Below, one piece after another: positions 12,646 to 20,452 of a stretch of 29,874 nt of DNA (its first letter is position 1; every line of letters starts with the position of its first letter). The notes beneath the pieces were generated by a model. The model was not told the origin of the DNA and ran no database searches. It worked only from the letters and a program-made list of their open reading frames with translations. The translations under genes and the position numbers were made by a program. This DNA comes from DATFYM01 sp035315065 (lineage in GTDB: Bacteria; Acidobacteriota; Terriglobia; UBA7540). The stretch covers positions 1-29,874 of the forward strand of contig DATFYM010000238.1 of NCBI GenBank assembly GCA_035315065.1, given 5' to 3'.

Positions 12646-15363
12646 ATGATGGCACTACCCTCTTTGAGAAGCCGCCGTTTATGCCTGGGGCGCGGGGCGT
12701 TAGTGCTGGGAGTTCCAGTGCTCTTCGCACTGGCAACCCCCGCACGCTCACCGCAGGCGCAGCAGACCGCGAACCCACCGGAGGTCCAAAGCCACGAAAC
12801 GCCGCCCCCATTCCGAATTCACGCCGAGCGCAACCTGGTGACAGTGCGGGTTGTGGTGCGCGAGCCGCATGGGCGCACGGTTGGCAATCTCACCAAGGAT
12901 GACTTTCGACTGCTCGACAACGGCAAAGCGGAGGAGATCTCCGGCTTCACGGTCGAGACGAAGAAGCCTGCCGCGGCGCCGACCGCGCCGACACCTGCAG
13001 CGGTAGAAGTTGCGCCGCCGGCTCCCGCGCCTGCCGAGCCCGAGCGTTTCATCGGCCTCTTTTTCGACGACCTGCACCTGCCGATTGAAGGGGTGCAGCG
13101 AACACGCGAGGCGGCCTGGCGATACATCACAACTAACACCGGCCCGCGGGACCGGGTGGCGATCTTTACGGCTTCACACAAAGACGATCTCGATTTCACC
13201 GACGACCGCGACAAGCTTCACGAGGCTTTGTTCCGCATAGCGCCCCGCTCGCGCACCATACCTCAGATCAACGACTGCCCGTCGATCGACGAGTATGAAG
13301 CATACCTGATAGATCAGCGGCGGGACCGTAACGCTACTGAGTTGGCACAGTACGAAGCGTACTACTGCGACTGCATCCAAACAGGCAATCAAACCCCTGC
13401 GTGTGCTATGGAAGCTTACCATCGTGTGATGTATCAGTCCCAACGGATCTGGAATCTGGCCGTTATGCAATCGCAGGATTCGCTTGAGCGTATCGCTGCC
13501 GCCGTCGAGCGTCTGGCTGCCATGGCGGGCCAGCGCTCGCTGGTGCTGGTCTCGGCCGGGTTCCTCACCTTAACACGCTCGGCCGATATCGATCGCATCA
13601 TTGATTATGCGCTGCGCAAGGACGTGGTCATCAGCTCCATTGACGCCGAGGGCTTGGTCGCTCGGACCCATCAGGTGTTTGCCGATATCGAGCACGCAGA
13701 CTTCGCAACTCGAAAGGACATGCTGGCCGGGGAAGGCGCGACGTACATGCGAGACGTGATGTCGGCTTTAGCCGACCGCACCGGCGGCGTGTTTTTTCAC
13801 AACAACAACGACTTCAACGAGGGCTTCCACGAGACGGCCGAGGTCCCCGAATTCGCCTATGTGCTGAGCTTTTCGCCAGCAAACTTCCAGTACGACGGCA
13901 AATTCCACACGCTCAAGGTCAGTCTCACTACCAAAGAGCCCAGGACGCTAGAGGCGCGGCGGGGCTATTTTGCGCCCACGCAGGAATTGGCCGAGCAGGC
14001 GCCGGGCCAGGAGCAGCTCGACAGCCTGATGTTTTCACGAGACGAGATTCACGGGCTGCCGGTCGAGGTGAGCGCCGAGGTGGGGAGCCAGACGCAGCCG
14101 CCGGCTACGCTCACAGTGGTGATTCACGTGGACCTCCGCGGCCTGTACTTCCGCAAGGAAGCTGACCGCAGTGTCAATACGCTCGTTCTCGACACGGCGC
14201 TATTCGATAGCGACGGGAAATATGTCAGCGGCAAAGAGTCGTCGTTCGACCTCCGCCTGACGGACGCAACGCTCCAGAAGTTCTCGACGAGCGGTGTCTA
14301 TCTGAAAACAAGTTTCAGCCAGCCTCCGGGCGCCTACCGCGTCCGCGAAGTGGTGCGGGACGTGGTTGAAAAGCAGTTGTCGGCGGTCAGTTTCGAGGTG
14401 CAGGTTCCGAGCGTCTCAACCGCGGCGCCGGCGGCGGGCGCAGAGTCGGCGCTGCCGCCGGGAATGTTCGTCGATCTGCGTACAGCGGAGTTGGTCAAGG
14501 CGGTGCCGGAACTTAAGCACCTGCAAGCGGCGGAGAGCCAGGACCCGTTGCCGATGATCCTGGAGCGGGTCGGAGCTAACGTAGCGGCGTTTTTCGACAA
14601 CTTCTCCAACACCACTTCCTCCGAGCGAGTCACTTCCCTTATAGGTAACTCGTACCACCTGGTCGAGTCACACTACGATGACACCTTCAACTATCTGGCC
14701 TTGGTTCAACCGGGAGCCGACGTGATTAGCATCCGGGAGTTCCGAACCGATTCCAAGGGCCAGGTGGTTGCGTTCGACCCGCGACTGGTGGATGCGCATC
14801 GTCCCACGAGCGAGATGGTCACCACCACCGATTCCAAGGGCGAGGTGGTTGCGCTCCCCCCGCGACTGGCGGATGCGCATCGTCCCACGAGCCAGATGGT
14901 CACCATCGGGTTTGTCTCCATGTCCGTGCTTTTTCATCCGAAGAACCTAGGTGACTCGCGATTCCGCTATCTGGGCCGGGAGGAAATGAAAGGCCAGGAT
15001 GCGTACGTGGTTGCCTTTGCCCAGCGGCCAGGGGTCGCGCGGCGGCCTGGACTCGTCAAGTTCAGGGGCAAGGAGGGAACAGTCTTCGTCGAAGGGGTGG
15101 CATGGATCGATCCGGAGAGTTTCAACATACTTCGTCTGAGAACCGATATCGAGCAACCGGAATTAAAGGTGGGCCTGCGGAAGGAAACCACGGAAGTGAG
15201 CTACTCCGCCGTGACCTTCAAGGAGGGCGGCAAGACGCTCTGGCTGCCTCAAGAAGTGACTGTGAATGGCCAACTGGGCGAGTACAACTTCCAAAACCAC
15301 CACTACTACTCCAAGTACCGGCTCTTCATCGTCAAGGCCGAGGAGAAGGCGAAGAATCCCTGA
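12646..15363 (+). CDS. Secreted VWFA-related protein of acidobacterial type
   Basis: A 905-residue exported protein. Residues 1 to about 40 form a signal peptide (arginine-rich start, LGVPVLFALATPARS, then QAQQ). Residues about 60-100 hold the conserved entry of the acidobacterial VWFA-related family: RNLVTVRVVVREPHGRTV, then LTKDDFRLLDNGKAEEISGF. The VWA-like fold begins at FIGLFFDDLHLP (about residue 135), where the DxSxS metal motif is replaced by DDLHL, and continues through RDRVAIFTAS and QRSLVLVSAGF. A 27-residue tandem repeat starts at residues 701 and 728. The C-terminal 250 residues are beta-rich and unassigned. The start has GGGAGGGGG just upstream; ATG 12649 is an alternative. Function is unknown; adhesion or envelope assembly is a guess. 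Confidence 0.9.
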   Translation: MMALPSLRSRRLCLGRGALVLGVPVLFALATPARSPQAQQTANPPEVQSHETPPPFRIHAERNLVTVRVVVREPHGRTVGNLTKDDFRLLDNGKAEEISGFTVETKKPAAAPTAPTPAAVEVAPPAPAPAEPERFIGLFFDDLHLPIEGVQRTREAAWRYITTNTGPRDRVAIFTASHKDDLDFTDDRDKLHEALFRIAPRSRTIPQINDCPSIDEYEAYLIDQRRDRNATELAQYEAYYCDCIQTGNQTPACAMEAYHRVMYQSQRIWNLAVMQSQDSLERIAAAVERLAAMAGQRSLVLVSAGFLTLTRSADIDRIIDYALRKDVVISSIDAEGLVARTHQVFADIEHADFATRKDMLAGEGATYMRDVMSALADRTGGVFFHNNNDFNEGFHETAEVPEFAYVLSFSPANFQYDGKFHTLKVSLTTKEPRTLEARRGYFAPTQELAEQAPGQEQLDSLMFSRDEIHGLPVEVSAEVGSQTQPPATLTVVIHVDLRGLYFRKEADRSVNTLVLDTALFDSDGKYVSGKESSFDLRLTDATLQKFSTSGVYLKTSFSQPPGAYRVREVVRDVVEKQLSAVSFEVQVPSVSTAAPAAGAESALPPGMFVDLRTAELVKAVPELKHLQAAESQDPLPMILERVGANVAAFFDNFSNTTSSERVTSLIGNSYHLVESHYDDTFNYLALVQPGADVISIREFRTDSKGQVVAFDPRLVDAHRPTSEMVTTTDSKGEVVALPPRLADAHRPTSQMVTIGFVSMSVLFHPKNLGDSRFRYLGREEMKGQDAYVVAFAQRPGVARRPGLVKFRGKEGTVFVEGVAWIDPESFNILRLRTDIEQPELKVGLRKETTEVSYSAVTFKEGGKTLWLPQEVTVNGQLGEYNFQNHHYYSKYRLFIVKAEEKAKNP
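14746..14906 (+). repeat. 81-bp tandem repeat inside the VWFA gene
   Basis: Two adjacent copies of an 81-bp unit encode 27 residues each, starting TDSKGQVVAF and TDSKGEVVAL and sharing DAHRPTS. The frame is kept. The DNA copies differ at only a few positions, so the duplication is fairly recent. Confidence 0.9.
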
Positions 15364-15886
15364 CGGTTCCGGCAATAGCCTCTGCCTTGCCAGCATCCAA
15401 TCTCTGGTTCCCAGCCCGCAGCACCGGCAGGGTCGCGCTTGCGCCCTCGGCCAGTCCGTTGACACGGTCGTAGAACACGCTGGCGGTGCAGGTCCCAACC
15501 CCGCCGCAGTCAGGCATAAACCCCAGCGCTTCCTGCCACTTGGCCCGCGAGTCCACCACGGTGTTGGGCAGCACCCTGAGCGCGAAATCGCTCGCCTGCC
15601 ACGTCGACTGGCAATCTGGGTAGATGGTGAATTCGGCGCTCGAAGTCGGGCAATCCACCCAGCGTGCATCAAGCCCGGCTCGCCCGAGGATTGCCGTAGC
15701 CTCGCTCTCGGCCGCGAGCAATTGCGAACGATTCATGACGGCGTAGTTGTAGACGCGCAAGGTGATTGTGACCGCTCCTGCTTCGGTTTCGGTCCGATTT
15801 CTGGCCGTAGCCTGTTCCGCTGCTGCCGTCGCCAGGAGCACTGCCAAGCCCGTTGCCAGCCCCAGAGAACTTGCCGCTTTGCTCAT
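15332..15886 (-). CDS. Secreted protein, probably truncated before its protease motif
   Basis: A 184-residue protein with a signal peptide (SSLGLATGLAVLLATAAAEQATA). The mature part reads ITLRVYNYAVMNRSQLLAAE, AILGRAGLDARWVDCP, FALRVLPNTVVD and ASVFYDRVNGLAEG. From memory of similar acidobacterial proteins, the family usually continues after a VFYDRV segment with a zincin-like HExxH motif; here the sequence diverges after TLPVLRAG and ends in a low-complexity tail, SSPSPRP. It has three or four Cys residues, fitting an exported protein. The start ATG at 15886 has GGAGG seven bases upstream. The 3' end overlaps the convergent VWFA gene by 32 bp, which suggests a rearrangement brought the two together. 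Whether the product is made is unknown. Confidence 0.65.
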   Translation of the reverse strand: MSKAASSLGLATGLAVLLATAAAEQATARNRTETEAGAVTITLRVYNYAVMNRSQLLAAESEATAILGRAGLDARWVDCPTSSAEFTIYPDCQSTWQASDFALRVLPNTVVDSRAKWQEALGFMPDCGGVGTCTASVFYDRVNGLAEGASATLPVLRAGNQRLDAGKAEAIAGTVRDSSPSPRP

Positions 15887-15986
15887 CGTCGCCTCCGCCG
15901 CGGGTTGCGCGGTGAGTGCGACTCGGAGCCGGGTCAGCGAAAGGATCGATGCACGGTGATTGAACTACACAATGTAAGGAGGGTGT

Positions 15987-16769
15987 ATGCTTCAGTTCTC
16001 ACTTATGAGCGTTGAAGGACCGAAGCACAAAGTGGTCGTCTGGTCGTCGGCGATCGCGCTGTTTCTCATCGTAGGCGTCTGGCTTCTGGCAACGCGGCGC
16101 CTGAGCTTGTTGCCGGCCCCCGCTCCCGCGGGAACGCACGGGCCTTACGCCACCGACTTTTCCCGCGCTGAGAATCCGATTTCGGAAGGCGGCAAATGGC
16201 TGAATGGCCATACCGACGGTCTGGATTGGACCGACGTCCGGACCACTCCCGGCTTCGCATTTGGGACCGAAATAGGCGGGAATAGACCAGATCCAGAAAA
16301 ATACGACGACTCCACGGCCCTTCTGAAGGGTACTTGGGGACCGAACCAAACGGCCCAAGCCACGGTCCGCTCGGTCAACCCGAACCAGGACGGCAAGGTC
16401 TGGGAGGAAGTGGAGCTGCGCCTGCGGAGTTCCATTTCTCCCCACCATTGCACGGGGTACGAAATCATGTTTCGCTGCTCCAAACTTCCAAAGGCCTATT
16501 GCAATATCGCCAGGTGGGAGGGGCCGCTGGGAAAGTTCACCATGCTGAAACAGACGGAAGGTTCGGAGTACGGGGTCAAGGATGGGGATGTGGTGAAGGC
16601 CAGTATGATTGGAAAAACCCTTTCGGTCTACATCAATGGCGTGCAGATGATTCAACTCAGCGACGACAGATTTGCGAGCGGTAATCCAGGCATCGGGTAT
16701 TACCTCGCAGGGGCCACTGGCGTGATAGGTGACTTTGGGTTTTCAAGTTTTATGGCGACCGACAGATAA
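15987..16769 (+). CDS. Membrane-anchored concanavalin-A/LamG-like protein
   Basis: A 260-residue protein with an N-terminal membrane anchor at about residues 19-36 (VVWSSAIALFLIVGVWLLA), so the rest lies outside the membrane. The C-terminal 200 residues look like a jelly-roll of the concanavalin-A/laminin-G type: ENPISEGGKWLNG near the start, VWEEVELRLRSSI, CTGYEIMFRCSK, KDGDVVKASMIGKTLSVYINGV, and the end GNPGIGYYLAGATG. The pattern of a strand with VYINGV followed by GxPGIG is typical of sugar-binding or glycosidase-associated domains. No catalytic residues can be named. AAGGAGGGTGT just before the ATG at 15987 is a very strong ribosome site. It is divergent from the secreted fragment at 15332-15886 with a 100-bp gap. 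Confidence 0.8.
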   Translation: MLQFSLMSVEGPKHKVVVWSSAIALFLIVGVWLLATRRLSLLPAPAPAGTHGPYATDFSRAENPISEGGKWLNGHTDGLDWTDVRTTPGFAFGTEIGGNRPDPEKYDDSTALLKGTWGPNQTAQATVRSVNPNQDGKVWEEVELRLRSSISPHHCTGYEIMFRCSKLPKAYCNIARWEGPLGKFTMLKQTEGSEYGVKDGDVVKASMIGKTLSVYINGVQMIQLSDDRFASGNPGIGYYLAGATGVIGDFGFSSFMATDR

Positions 16770-16912
16770 ACCCCGGAGTTCATCACCCCTCGCATTCGAG
16801 CAAGGGAAAAGCCGATGTCAGCCTTGCGATGCGCAATGTTCGGAGCAGATTGCCGGGCACTTTTTCAGTTCGCCACCTGGAAGGAGCTCGCCGCGGTGGA
16901 GTGTGGGACAAC

Positions 16913-17664
16913 CTATAATCGAAGTCGCTCCAAGGGGAATGTCTTAGAAGATTTGGCCGCGATTGCTATCCGATTGCGGGTCGCCGACGGGGGTGGGGTG
17001 GGTGCGCCCTTCGTCAATCGGAGCGGGAACCAGGCGTCCGGCAAGAAGATGGGCAGAAACAGGAGCACAAGACCGCCGGCGAGTCCGAGCACGAACCATC
17101 TCAGGTCAGCGTGTGGATAGAACAAGGCGTAGAGCACGAGTACCCAAAAGCAAGTCGTGAGGATCGGGATTCCGACCGCGATCAACATTGTTCCCGAAAA
17201 ACCCGGGAGATACCACGGGAATTGGTCGTGCACGGACCGGCGCGCCCACCAGGAAGTGTCGATTTTGATGGCGAGGCCCTCTGCCAGCGGCAACTCCGTT
17301 TCCTCCGGGCCGCGGCGATGGCCCAACCGGTAGAACTCGGACAGGTGCGAGTCGATGGAAGTCATGCCGGGAATCGACTCCAATAGCCTCAAGTAAGCTC
17401 GCCAAAATTGAATGACGCGGACGCCACGGAAGCCGATCGATATGTAGAATAGCGAAAGCGCCAAGCCAATAGAGTCACAATCAGGCTGATGTTGCGGGCT
17501 CTCGTTGTGGCGGAAGTTGCGAACGCCAGAGCGGTCGCGAGAAACGCCTGCACGGTCGAGAAATTGTTCATGCGCGCATAAAGAATATGATCCTCGTGGT
17601 ACAGCCGGTCGAGAATCTTGGACCACGCCTGCTTCGGGTCGGGTATCTTCGAATTGTAGCTCAT
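16913..17664 (-). pseudogene. Membrane protein with a single-base frameshift (RipA-like fold)
   Basis: The N-terminal part, from ATG 17664, reads SYNSKIPDPKQAWSKILDRL, then HILYARMNNFSTVQAFLATA and ISLIVTLL. The continuation lies in another frame: GLALSLFYISIGFRGVRVIQ, WRAYLRLLESIPG, and two further membrane segments near TMLIAVGIPILTTCFWVLVL and WFVLGLAGGLVLLFLPIFL. The switch is at about 17464-17467, where loss of one G from a GGG run (GG on the minus strand) would explain it. The full span of 752 bases plus one is exactly 251 codons. The pair of early membrane segments followed by a W-Y-L-LE helix recalls RipA-family octameric membrane proteins, but this likeness is weak. A sequencing error cannot be excluded. 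Confidence 0.75.
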
Positions 17665-17690
17665 CACGACCTCAAACTGCGCCTCCGTCT

Positions 17691-17710
17691 AATTTCGTCG
17701 AAACGAAATT
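17691..17710. promoter_or_regulatory. Perfect inverted repeat upstream of the frameshifted membrane gene
   Basis: AATTTCGT-CGAA-ACGAAATT is an 8-bp perfect stem with a four-base loop. It lies 27 bp upstream of ATG 17664. It may be an operator or a small hairpin between the two minus-strand genes. Confidence 0.4.
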
Positions 17711-17899
17711 GTACCAAAGACGTGACCCTCACCGGGGTTCAACGAAATAGATCCTGCCTTGTCGACCAAGGGTTTACCAATGTTGGTGCCGTGTGACGGC
17801 GCTCGGAAACCACGAGGAGTGGGTCCTTCGCTGGATTGGAAACGAAAGACCAACGTCACTGACGGCACCACCAACGAGAAAAGCTCTTCGCGCACGCCA

Positions 17900-19657
17900 T
17901 CATCCCTGCCGAAGCTCGATTTCGATACGATTCACTACCTCCTGCCATCTCCCGGGAGTGGTTTGGCGAAACAGCCGTGCCGTCGGATACCAGGGGCTAT
18001 CCTCGCGTTCCAGAAACCAGCGCCAATCGCAGCCCTTGTTCAGCATGATCCATACGGGTTTGCCCATGGCCCCGGCCAAATGCGCAACGCTACTATCGAC
18101 CGAGATCACCAAATCCAGATTGGCGACAATCGCCGCCGTGTCGGCAAAATCCTTCAACTCAGGCGCAAGATCGATCAAGCGCCCATCGGGCGGTATCTGC
18201 TCCACTTGCTCGCTTCCCGGGCGCAACTGTAAGGAGTAAAAGACGGTGCCGGGCACGTTCAACAGCGGCACAAGCTGCTCCAGTGGAATGGAACGTAAGC
18301 GATCGCGATGATGGGTGGGGTTACCGCCCCAAGCCAGCCCGATGCGCCGCGCATTCCCCTGGAGCCGCTGTCGCCACGCCTCCACCTGCGCCGGATCCGG
18401 GTAGACATAAGGGACTCTTGCCGGGATCGAATTCAATTCCGTTCCGAAAGCCAAAGGCAGACTAAGCAGAGAGCACTGCCAGTTGAACTCCGGCAGCGTC
18501 TCGCCGCGGCTCATCACGTGCGACGCGCCGTCGGTTCCCGAGAGCAGACGACGTAACTGCGGCTGAACTTCCAGCACCACCTGTCCGCCTCGAGCTGCGA
18601 CCAGCGGAACATAGCGTACGAACTGAAGGGTGTCCCCGAAACCTTGTTCGGCATAAAGCAGGATCCGCTCGCCGCCAAGCGGTTCACCTTGCCACCGGCG
18701 CTGAACCAACCTTCGGTCATCGCCAACCCCGACCTTCCAGCGGGATTCATATTCGGCCCAGCCGGCCAACAGATCACCTTGCCGCAGATGGATGAGTCCT
18801 AAATTGACAGTTGCTTCCGCGGAGTCGGGCCGCAGGGCGCGCAGGCGATGAAAGCAATCTGAGGCTTCAGCCAGCTCGCCCAGTCCGTAAAGTACGAATC
18901 CCAAATCACCATAGGCGGCATGCAGCTTAGGGTCGAGCTTGATAGCATCACGGTATGCGTCCGCCGCCGAGATGAGATCGCCTTTACATTCGAAAAGGTA
19001 TCCTAGGCTGGCAATGGTCTTTGCCGAGCGGGGATTAAGTCTGAGGGAGCGACGAAAAGCTTCGACAGCTTCCCCAAAGTTGCCTAGATTGGTGAGAACG
19101 AGACCAAGGTCGTTGTAGATCTCGTACCTTTTCGGGTCGAGGACCAAGGCGCGCCGGTACAACTCGGCGGCCGCTTGGAGGGCGCCACCTTGATAGAGAA
19201 CCCTTGCCAGGTGGCAGTGAAGCTCGGGAGAATCAGGCTTGAGAGCGACCGCGCGCTGATAGGAACTCGCCGCCGCTTGAAGATCCCCGAGCCGTTCCTG
19301 CGCTTCGCCGAGATGCTGGTGGGCTTGTGCAGACTCGGGCCGAAGCTCCACCACTCGGCAGAGACAATCAATCGCGGGCTGAACCTTGCCCTCGGCAAGG
19401 TATGAGCGAGCACGGTTATTCAGCGTAGTCGCGTCGTCGGCAAGGGTCGCGCTGAGCGACTGGATTGCCGCTTGAGGCGGACCTGCCTTCGCTCGCAAAA
19501 GGCGCAACATCTGCTGCGCCTCGGAAGACGTTGGGTCGACCTTCAGAATCTTGCGGTAGCACGCCTCGGCCAGCTCAATGTGACCATCCCGATGATGCTT
19601 CAACCCCTTCTTGAGAAGCTTTTGGAGACGGTGCTGAGAGGGCAGTACGCCTGACAC
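17900..19657 (-). CDS. TPR protein with C-terminal glycosyltransferase-like domain
   Basis: A 585-residue cytosolic protein. The first 310 residues are tandem TPR units of 34 residues (for example AEACYRKILKVDPTSSEA, AASSYQRAVALKPDSPEL, AVEAFRRSLRLNPRSAK). The C-terminal 260 residues resemble the GT-B fold of TPR-linked glycosyltransferases or heptosyltransferases: ILLYAEQGFGDTLQFVRYVP at its start, RIGLAWGGNPTHHRDRLRSI with the phosphate-loop-like GLAWGGN, and LVISVDSSVAHLAGAMGKPV, the usual nucleotide-sugar end motif. It may glycosylate proteins or envelope sugars; the substrate is unknown. The GTG at 19657 is chosen as start because GGAGG at 19665-19669 lies seven bases upstream; a GTG at 19681 is the longer alternative. 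Confidence 0.88.
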   Translation of the reverse strand: MSGVLPSQHRLQKLLKKGLKHHRDGHIELAEACYRKILKVDPTSSEAQQMLRLLRAKAGPPQAAIQSLSATLADDATTLNNRARSYLAEGKVQPAIDCLCRVVELRPESAQAHQHLGEAQERLGDLQAAASSYQRAVALKPDSPELHCHLARVLYQGGALQAAAELYRRALVLDPKRYEIYNDLGLVLTNLGNFGEAVEAFRRSLRLNPRSAKTIASLGYLFECKGDLISAADAYRDAIKLDPKLHAAYGDLGFVLYGLGELAEASDCFHRLRALRPDSAEATVNLGLIHLRQGDLLAGWAEYESRWKVGVGDDRRLVQRRWQGEPLGGERILLYAEQGFGDTLQFVRYVPLVAARGGQVVLEVQPQLRRLLSGTDGASHVMSRGETLPEFNWQCSLLSLPLAFGTELNSIPARVPYVYPDPAQVEAWRQRLQGNARRIGLAWGGNPTHHRDRLRSIPLEQLVPLLNVPGTVFYSLQLRPGSEQVEQIPPDGRLIDLAPELKDFADTAAIVANLDLVISVDSSVAHLAGAMGKPVWIMLNKGCDWRWFLEREDSPWYPTARLFRQTTPGRWQEVVNRIEIELRQG

Positions 19658-19748
19658 TGTGTGACCTCCAATGCCCTTCACGCAGTTTTCAGTTCCGACC
19701 TGCCGACTTGCAACACGAGAACTGAGAGCTGAGACTTACAGCTTGACA

Positions 19749-20157
19749 TCAACTTGCTTCGACGAACAGGCTAAGGTGTCCGACATTTTCCGTAGCCACA
19801 AAACCGCCGATCTGCAAAGCCTGGGCGGCGAGGATTACGTCAGCGTCGAGCGCCTTGGGTCGGCCGTCGGCGTGCCTCGGTTCCGCGCTTCCGCCCACAA
19901 CTGAGCGGCCCTCAGCATCATTTCTGTATTGATGGGAAGATACTGGAGAACAGATTTGAGACGATCAAGCCTATCGACGCCTTTCTGGAGCCCCGCGCGG
20001 ATTAGTTCCCGGCGGACCTCGTAATCAGCAATTTCTGGGACATAAACAATAGCGCCTTTCCTCAGCAGCCGCTCCAGCCAGTCTGCAACCTCGCGGTTAG
20101 GGCGGGGATGGGAAATCTTGCCCAGAGGGCGGAACCGAGCACAATTCTGGTTGCCAC
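19749..20157 (-). pseudogene. VapC-like PIN-domain toxin with two single-base deletions
   Basis: Read in three frames, this is one PIN-domain protein: VATRIVLGSA from GTG 20157, then PLGKISHPRPNREVADWLER through LLRAAQ-type sequence to RNRGTPTADP, then KALDADVILAAQAL and GGFVATENVGHLSLFVEAS. The frame changes at about 20125-20131 and at about 19857-19861 (a C lost from a run in each case). The span of 409 bases plus two is exactly 137 codons, a normal PIN length. The first catalytic acid, expected in VLDSS, is Gly (VLGSA), so a repaired protein would probably also be impaired. The later acids (YEVRREL Glu and DADVI Asp) are present. It starts two bases after the antitoxin-like stop codon, as in a toxin-antitoxin operon. 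Confidence 0.85.
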
Positions 20158-20159
20158 AG

Positions 20160-20384
20160 TCAATCGCTGAACCTTTTGCGGTAGGAAAGACGATCTTCTT
20201 CAATGGCCTCCTTCAACCGAGGCCACGCTCGTTCGTCGTAACCTGAATCGTCATCCAGCCATTCGTGCAGAAGCTGGATTGCGGCCTCATTCTTGGCTCG
20301 GAGCGCTGCTTCACCTTGTGTCTCCCCTAAGACCTCCTGAATCGTAGCGCCGGGAGAGGGATCGTACTTTGCCGAGTAATCCAA
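20160..20384 (-). CDS. Antitoxin-like small protein
   Basis: A 74-residue acidic protein with AAIQLLHEWLDDDSGYDERA and the end LKEAIEEDRLSYRKRF, a pattern I associate with small genes just upstream of PIN-domain toxins. It lacks a recognisable DNA-binding fold, although the N-terminus (YSAKYDPSPGATIQEVL) is short and could be part of one. The start is taken as TTG 20384, because AAGGAGG lies eight bases upstream; a GTG at 20456 overlaps the alaS stop but lacks a ribosome site. The partner gene is a pseudogene, so the antitoxin function is inferred from position and general likeness. The frame itself is intact. Confidence 0.7.
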   Translation of the reverse strand: MDYSAKYDPSPGATIQEVLGETQGEAALRAKNEAAIQLLHEWLDDDSGYDERAWPRLKEAIEEDRLSYRKRFSD

Positions 20385-20452
20385 TGTCTCATCCTCCTTT
20401 CCAATTGTAAGCCATCCGCAGACGAACCAATAGCAGGCTTCCTTTTCCCATT

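Noticed and set aside
17689..17895. A 68-codon minus-strand open frame.
   Set aside because: No ribosome site, no recognisable protein and odd composition; the region looks like plain intergenic DNA.
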